DNA of 64,000 nucleotides from Micropterus salmoides. Its lineage: Eukaryota > Chordata > Actinopteri > Centrarchiformes > Centrarchidae. Positions 55,201-61,200 of the stretch are shown piece by piece. The notes under the pieces were generated by a model, which saw only the letters and a list, made by a program, of their open reading frames with translations, searched no databases and was not told where the DNA came from. Positions within the stretch are counted from its first letter, which is position 1; the number at the start of each line of letters is the position of its first letter. The stretch lies in contig NW_024044681.1 of NCBI RefSeq assembly GCF_014851395.1, positions 8,454,065-8,518,064 on the forward strand, given 5' to 3'. Both the position numbers and the translations under genes were made by a program.

Positions 55201-58200
55201 GCGGTCCCATTCCTATTTATAACATTTTGAGCCCTTGCAGCCTCTTGCACTTAATCACTTATCAGGTGACATCAACATCAAACTCGTGATCTGAAGTTGA
55301 ATCAATTTGAAATGTATAACATTTATACAAGATAATGATATATTTATGACAAGATAATGATATATTTATGATTTTGTAATGTGAATTACAATTACAATGC
55401 CTAATCTAATCACAAGACTAATAGTGATTATTTTAACAATTGTGTGACAAGTTTTGTAATCTCAGAAGCTTTACAAACCCAACATGTACATATTTGAAAT
55501 AAGATTAAGTAAGTGTCTTGTAGTTTTACTATCTAGACGATTATAGCAAGACCTTCTCCATTTTTAGTTTCAACTCCACTGCAGCAGCAGTGGGAAGGTT
55601 TGGTCTCTTAGCTCTGATGGGTGTTAACCTCTAAATGAGTCTGAGGCAGCGGAACACCTCATTACCGTGGATACGAGAGGTAAACACATCCTTCAACGAG
55701 GGACCGTGACAGGGAGCACTAATTAACAAGCAATTAAACACTTTCTTAAGAGGACTGGTGAAGGGAGAGTGAAAGAGAAAACAACACACAGACAGGTGTG
55801 CATAAACACACACACACACACACACACGACCAATACACAAAGCTACACAAACAAAACCACGTGGACCAGAGTAGCACACATTGCAGAAGAAAGTCATTTT
55901 TGTTTCATAAGAGTTATCATTAAATGACCAATCACTGCACTCCATAGCTACCAAAAGACATCCTGCTAAACCAACTACATAGCATCTGTGTGTTACAGAC
56001 ATCTCGACTCTTTTCAGGTAAAAGAGTGGGGTTAGGGTCCTGCTAGCATTGCCATCCATCCATCCATCGTCAACCGCTTATCCTGCGTACAGGGTCGTGG
56101 GGGGCTGGAGCCAATCCCAGCTGGCGTCAGGCAAAAGGCAGGGTACACTCTGGACAGGTCGCCAGTCCATCGCAGGGCCAGACATAGACAAACAACCAGT
56201 CATACTCACATTTACACCTATGGACAATTTAGGGTCACCCATTAACCTAGCCTGCATGTCTTTGGATGGTGGGAGGAAGCCGGAGCACCCGGAGAGAACC
56301 GACGCAGACACGGGGAGAACATGCAAACTCCACACAGAAAGGCTGAGACCACAGCGATATCCACTGGACCACCTTTCCGCCCATCTAATATTGCCAATAT
56401 TTTCTAAAAGAATGTTTTTGAATAAATGAGGAAAGAAATACACATTGAGGTTGACTGTGAAGATTCTCAGTCACCCAGGCCATATCCAAGAAGGGTTAAA
56501 TCAAGGGCAACTGAGCTCTTACTTTCAATCAAGTCCAGTTGCCCTTGATTTAACTTTCCATTTACTTTTTTTTTTTCATCTTTATAACGTGTAACTTATA
56601 TAGTTTTGTTACAAGCTTTCTGTGGCAGAGAGACAGTGTGTCAAGTTAGCATCTAACAAATTCCCAATAATCCCAATAGTAGTCTTTTTTTCCCCCAGCA
56701 GCTGGGTTTAGTCTGTTCTGTGTGGATGTTTCCCATGCTAATATCTCAGAAACAGAACTTGCACAATTTAGCTTGTCTTTGTGAATCTGAGGGTGAGGAG
56801 GTTAGAGACAGACTGAGAATTTGTAAAAACCCTCCTGGACAAGGAGTTCAGGAGTTCCTACTTCAAAAGAGTTTTGAAAGCCAGAATTTGGCGCCCCTGG
56901 TAAAGTAGTCCTTGTGTGTTTGATGCTGATCAGTAACTTTATTTTACTGTTGGCAGTAAAATTCGTATTCGCGATCCCTTGAAATTTTTACTCTGAGCCC
57001 CCTGATGGATGGAGAACATATTAACCTGTCAGCACTGCCAGGAATGTCTGCCATTCTCAGAAAATACTTGCTAGAAAAGAAGTCAGTGCCCATATGAAGG
57101 CTAGATAACTCAGGTCCACTCAGTTTAGAGTAAGGTACAACCTTCCATCAATGTATTTATCTGCCTCATGGTGTTTTAAGATTTTTCGCATCTGGTGGTG
57201 AATTTATAACACACACCATTATCACATTTAATGCATTGAAAATAATGAGAAAAGTATACAGCAATGTGAACAGAAGTATCAAATATCAAAATGTTACCAT
57301 ATTGCTGTACAGTGTGCCAACATTTGATATTTGCATTTATTTGCATTTTATCTGCCATACATTTTCGGGGTAGGAAAACTAAGAAAAATACCACCAAAAT
57401 ACACAAAAATATATTTGAGCAAAAGCTCTGAAAACAAATGTAGTAAATTCTACCATGGAATCAAACTAAATATGTTGTAACTCTTCCAACCACTATTAAA
57501 CAATTTATAATTTTAATGTCACACTTGTTTGCACATATCTGTGGAGGTGTGTGTTCTGTTTAGTAACGAGTTTGTGTGCTCTGTACCTTTGTCGCTGAAG
57601 TCGTCGACCAGGATGACCTCTGCTATGAGCTGTGGAGGAGAGCGGTTGAGCACGCTGTGAACAGTCCTCAGCAGCGACGACCAGCCCTCGTTATGGAAGG
57701 GGATGATGATGCTGGTGTTGGGCAGCTTCTCTGCATATAGCTTCTGTTTACAGCTACACCCAGGCAAAAACAAATACAGAAATATTGCACTTAATACTTG
57801 TATGGTGGACATTTCACAAGTCCAACATCCATATATTCTGCAAAAGCTGGGGTCGGGTAAAGGTGGCAGCAATACATCCTTCTCTCAAGTAACACTTTCC
57901 AGCTCCTCCTGGGGGATCCCAAGGCCTTCCCAGGCCAGATGAGATATGTAATCCCTCCAGTGAGATTCTGGGTCTCCTCCCTGGACTGGAAAACCTCCAA
58001 AGGAAGAAGCCCAGGAGGCATCCTCATCAGATACACGAACCAGCTGAACTGGCTTCTTTCGACCCGAAGGAGCAGCGGCTCTACTCTGAGCTCCCTATAT
58101 ATCCCAGCACCTCACCCCATCTCTAATGCTGAGCCCAGCCCCTATGGAGAAAAGTCATTCCTTGTCTTGTATTCAGGACCAAATTTTTTCAGTCACTACC

Positions 58201-61200
58201 CACAGCTCATTACCATAGGTGAGTGTTGGAACCGAGATGGACTGGTAAATCGAAAACTTTGCCTTCCAGCTCAGCTGCCTCTTCACCACAGCAAGATGAA
58301 CAAGATGCTGACATACTCCTTCAATTAACTCAGAGGGAGCAATCCACTATTTTCCTGCAGAAAACCATGGCTTGTAGGTACTCACCCTCATCCCAACCGC
58401 CTGCAAAAAGCAAAGACGCAATCTGAGGTTCCCAAACAAAATCTGTCCAAAAAAAACAAGGCCAGAGTCTTTCTCAATCCACCTTATTGAGAAAAGAAGA
58501 AAGCATCTTATCCAGCAACCTTTCTTATGGTTACACAATCGCCTCCACAGCAGATCTTGGGTCACTGAGGTGACATATGGATTAAGTGCTCAAATGGATG
58601 TGTTTGAGCAGTCTGGAAGAGTTCTGCTCAGCTCACCGAAATCCATGTGCAATCTACACTGAAACCACTATTTAATCCATTTTCTATCATTTTCTGTTAC
58701 AGTGAAAATTGTATTTAGACATCTCAGAGAGAGAGGAAAAATAGCAACTCAGAACAATTGCCAAACAGATCAAAAACGATCAAAAAATATATATTGCCTT
58801 ATGATACTTATGAGTTCCTGTAATGATGCAATGCTTGTGACCGGTTTTAAAATCTGAGACACCGTCAGTGGACCAAATACAAACTATTGCAGAACCGAGG
58901 TGCTAGAACTGACGTGAAATGACAAGTGGGTCTGATCTTAATCAGAAGCCTGGCTGGAGAGTTCTGCAAAGCCTGAAGCTGAGCTAAAGCTCAAGCATTA
59001 AAGCAGGTAAATAAGGCATTACAATAGTCTTGGCGTGAAGATATAAAAGCATGAATAATTTTTTTCATTTGATCTTAGTAATATTCATTCATGACAGTGG
59101 TATGAGATCTTATGGTGACAAATTATATGACCTGACATTTTTCTTGGGAGGATTTGGTCAAATACAGCTTTTAATATTTCATCCCCCCTGCTGCTAAATG
59201 GAGCTCAGTTTAGTAGCACATACAGCTGTTATCAGCGGCCAACACGTGCTCCAATGACGTTTTACAGCGATCACCTTGTACATTATCATCACAGCAAGTG
59301 GATGGAACCTTGCAGAGGGGCTTATCATTGGAAGAGAGTTATGTTTCGAGAGAGAGAGAGAGTAGTAAACTGTGTCAGTCGATCGATGTCTGTGTTGAAC
59401 ATCAGCCTGCGTGTTATTCATTCAAATATGAACACTGGGAGACAGGCAGGCGGAGTGATCGACAGCCGGCTGGCTGGTGACTCTTAACAGACCCTGTTTA
59501 ATTCCACAAGGGGTGGAGGTGTGAATGTCTGTGCGTGTGTGATAGAAGTGTATGTGCTTCAATTAAATTTAGCCTGCGTGTAGAAATCGAATGTGTCGGT
59601 CACAGGTCTGGGACTGGCTGCCTTTTAGCCACAGACAACTGACAATCACCAAGAAGCAGACACTGCCTACAGGGCAGACCGGGTGAAGGAAGTCAGTAGG
59701 GGGGAGCCACTGGTTGGTGGGGAGAGCAGGTGTGTTCATCTGATTGGTGACAGGAGAATGAAGTGTCTGGCAGCCATGTGGGGCTACCCTAGCACTCAAC
59801 ATAAAGCAAGACTCTTATAATAGATTAGATGATAGCAGTTGTCATGTACACACTCAACACTTACATATTCATTACTTGGTCATATGCGTTTTGGAAGACC
59901 CTGATAAAAGATGTTGTCCAACCAGTACAGGGACCAGATCAGAAAATGCCAATATGGGTCAGACGGATCAGAGCTATGGTTGAATGCTTTAAGATGTTGC
60001 ATTTATTCCTGAGTACCTATTAGCATAGGCAAGAAATGTGTAAGATCAAGGAAGTCCTGCTTTTATAAACACTGATAAAAAGAATCCGTCCTCCTGGGGA
60101 AACTGGCAAAGAGGAAACATTCACGGCTGCTTTCCACATGAAAGAGAAGTGAAGGTCAAGTGTCAGAGGACAGTTCTTGCCAGGCAAAAGAAAAGCTGTG
60201 ATTAAAGGCTGAAAGGGATGACAGGTCACAGGAGTCTGGATAGCTGATTTCTTTCTTTGAGAGAAACTAAAACTTTTGAAAAAGATTTCGCACCAAACAT
60301 TCTCTCCATGACAAGCTGTTCCCATGAAGACGAATTCAGAGTTGGATTTCAGGGCGTTAAATAAATTTAAACATTTTACTCAATGAAGTCACAGTAGCCG
60401 TGTTTCCATCAATGGTTTTTTACGCACATTTTGAAGTATTGCATTAGAAAAGATTGATTGAAACAGCTAAATTTGAAAAAACTTTTTACCCTCGCTTGAG
60501 GTGGTTTTTGCCTTTGTCCAGAGATGGGAGCTCGAGTTTGAGACTCGGACTCGAGTCGCACTTAAGCCGCACACACAGTGACTTCAGACTCAACTTGAGA
60601 CTCATCCTCAAAAGACTTCAGACTCGACTCGGACTTGAGGTGCGGGACTAGTGAACAATGTTTATTTTTAGGAAACTTCTGATGAACTAACTGTTATTCC
60701 CCTCCCTCCATTACCTACAACCTGCCAATGTAACACGTAGTAGCTATCAGCTCCGTGTGGCCACATGTGAGAGAGGACAAAAAAACACTGGTAGCTGCTG
60801 AGCCATTTATCATAAACTTTGGCTTTAAAACTTCATACAACAAGACCCAAACACAGAAGCGCTAAATGCAAAATAGTCTAAAATAGTCTAAAAATCTAAC
60901 ATTTGCTTACTTCTTGCTTTGGCTACGACCTATGAAAGGTTAACTCTGACTGCCGTTCGTTCTGAAAAGATGAATGAGCGTTTGTTTGCTGCCAAACTTG
61001 TGGTGGTCGTTTAACGTAATAATTTATGTCCCGCTGGCTGCCATCACGTTAATTATTAACGTCGGCTGCAAACAGGTTAAAGGTTTATTGTTGATCATGT
61101 AACATCACAGTTTTATTTAGTTAACGTTACACTGGGTTTGAGAGTCTGCGGGTGTGTTGACATACAGTAGTTTATAAGCTGTCATTAACTGCACTGCACA

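Larger units (their letters stand above)
37745..57586 (-). other. galnt10: galnt10 intron B-C (19.8 kb)
   Basis: The largest intron in the window. Recognised items are listed separately. Stretches in which I can name nothing: 37745-39940, 40070-43645, 43830-46190 (a faint transposon-like TGCAGGGGTTCTTAACCTTT at 44679), 46260-48045, 48330-49530, 49595-52435, 53060-54215, 54385-56045 and 56560-57586. No exon-like conserved peptide was seen on either strand. Confidence 0.8.

Noticed and set aside
56049..56443. Open frames on both strands of 121-126 codons
   Set aside because: Products of the CATC-type dispersed repeat.
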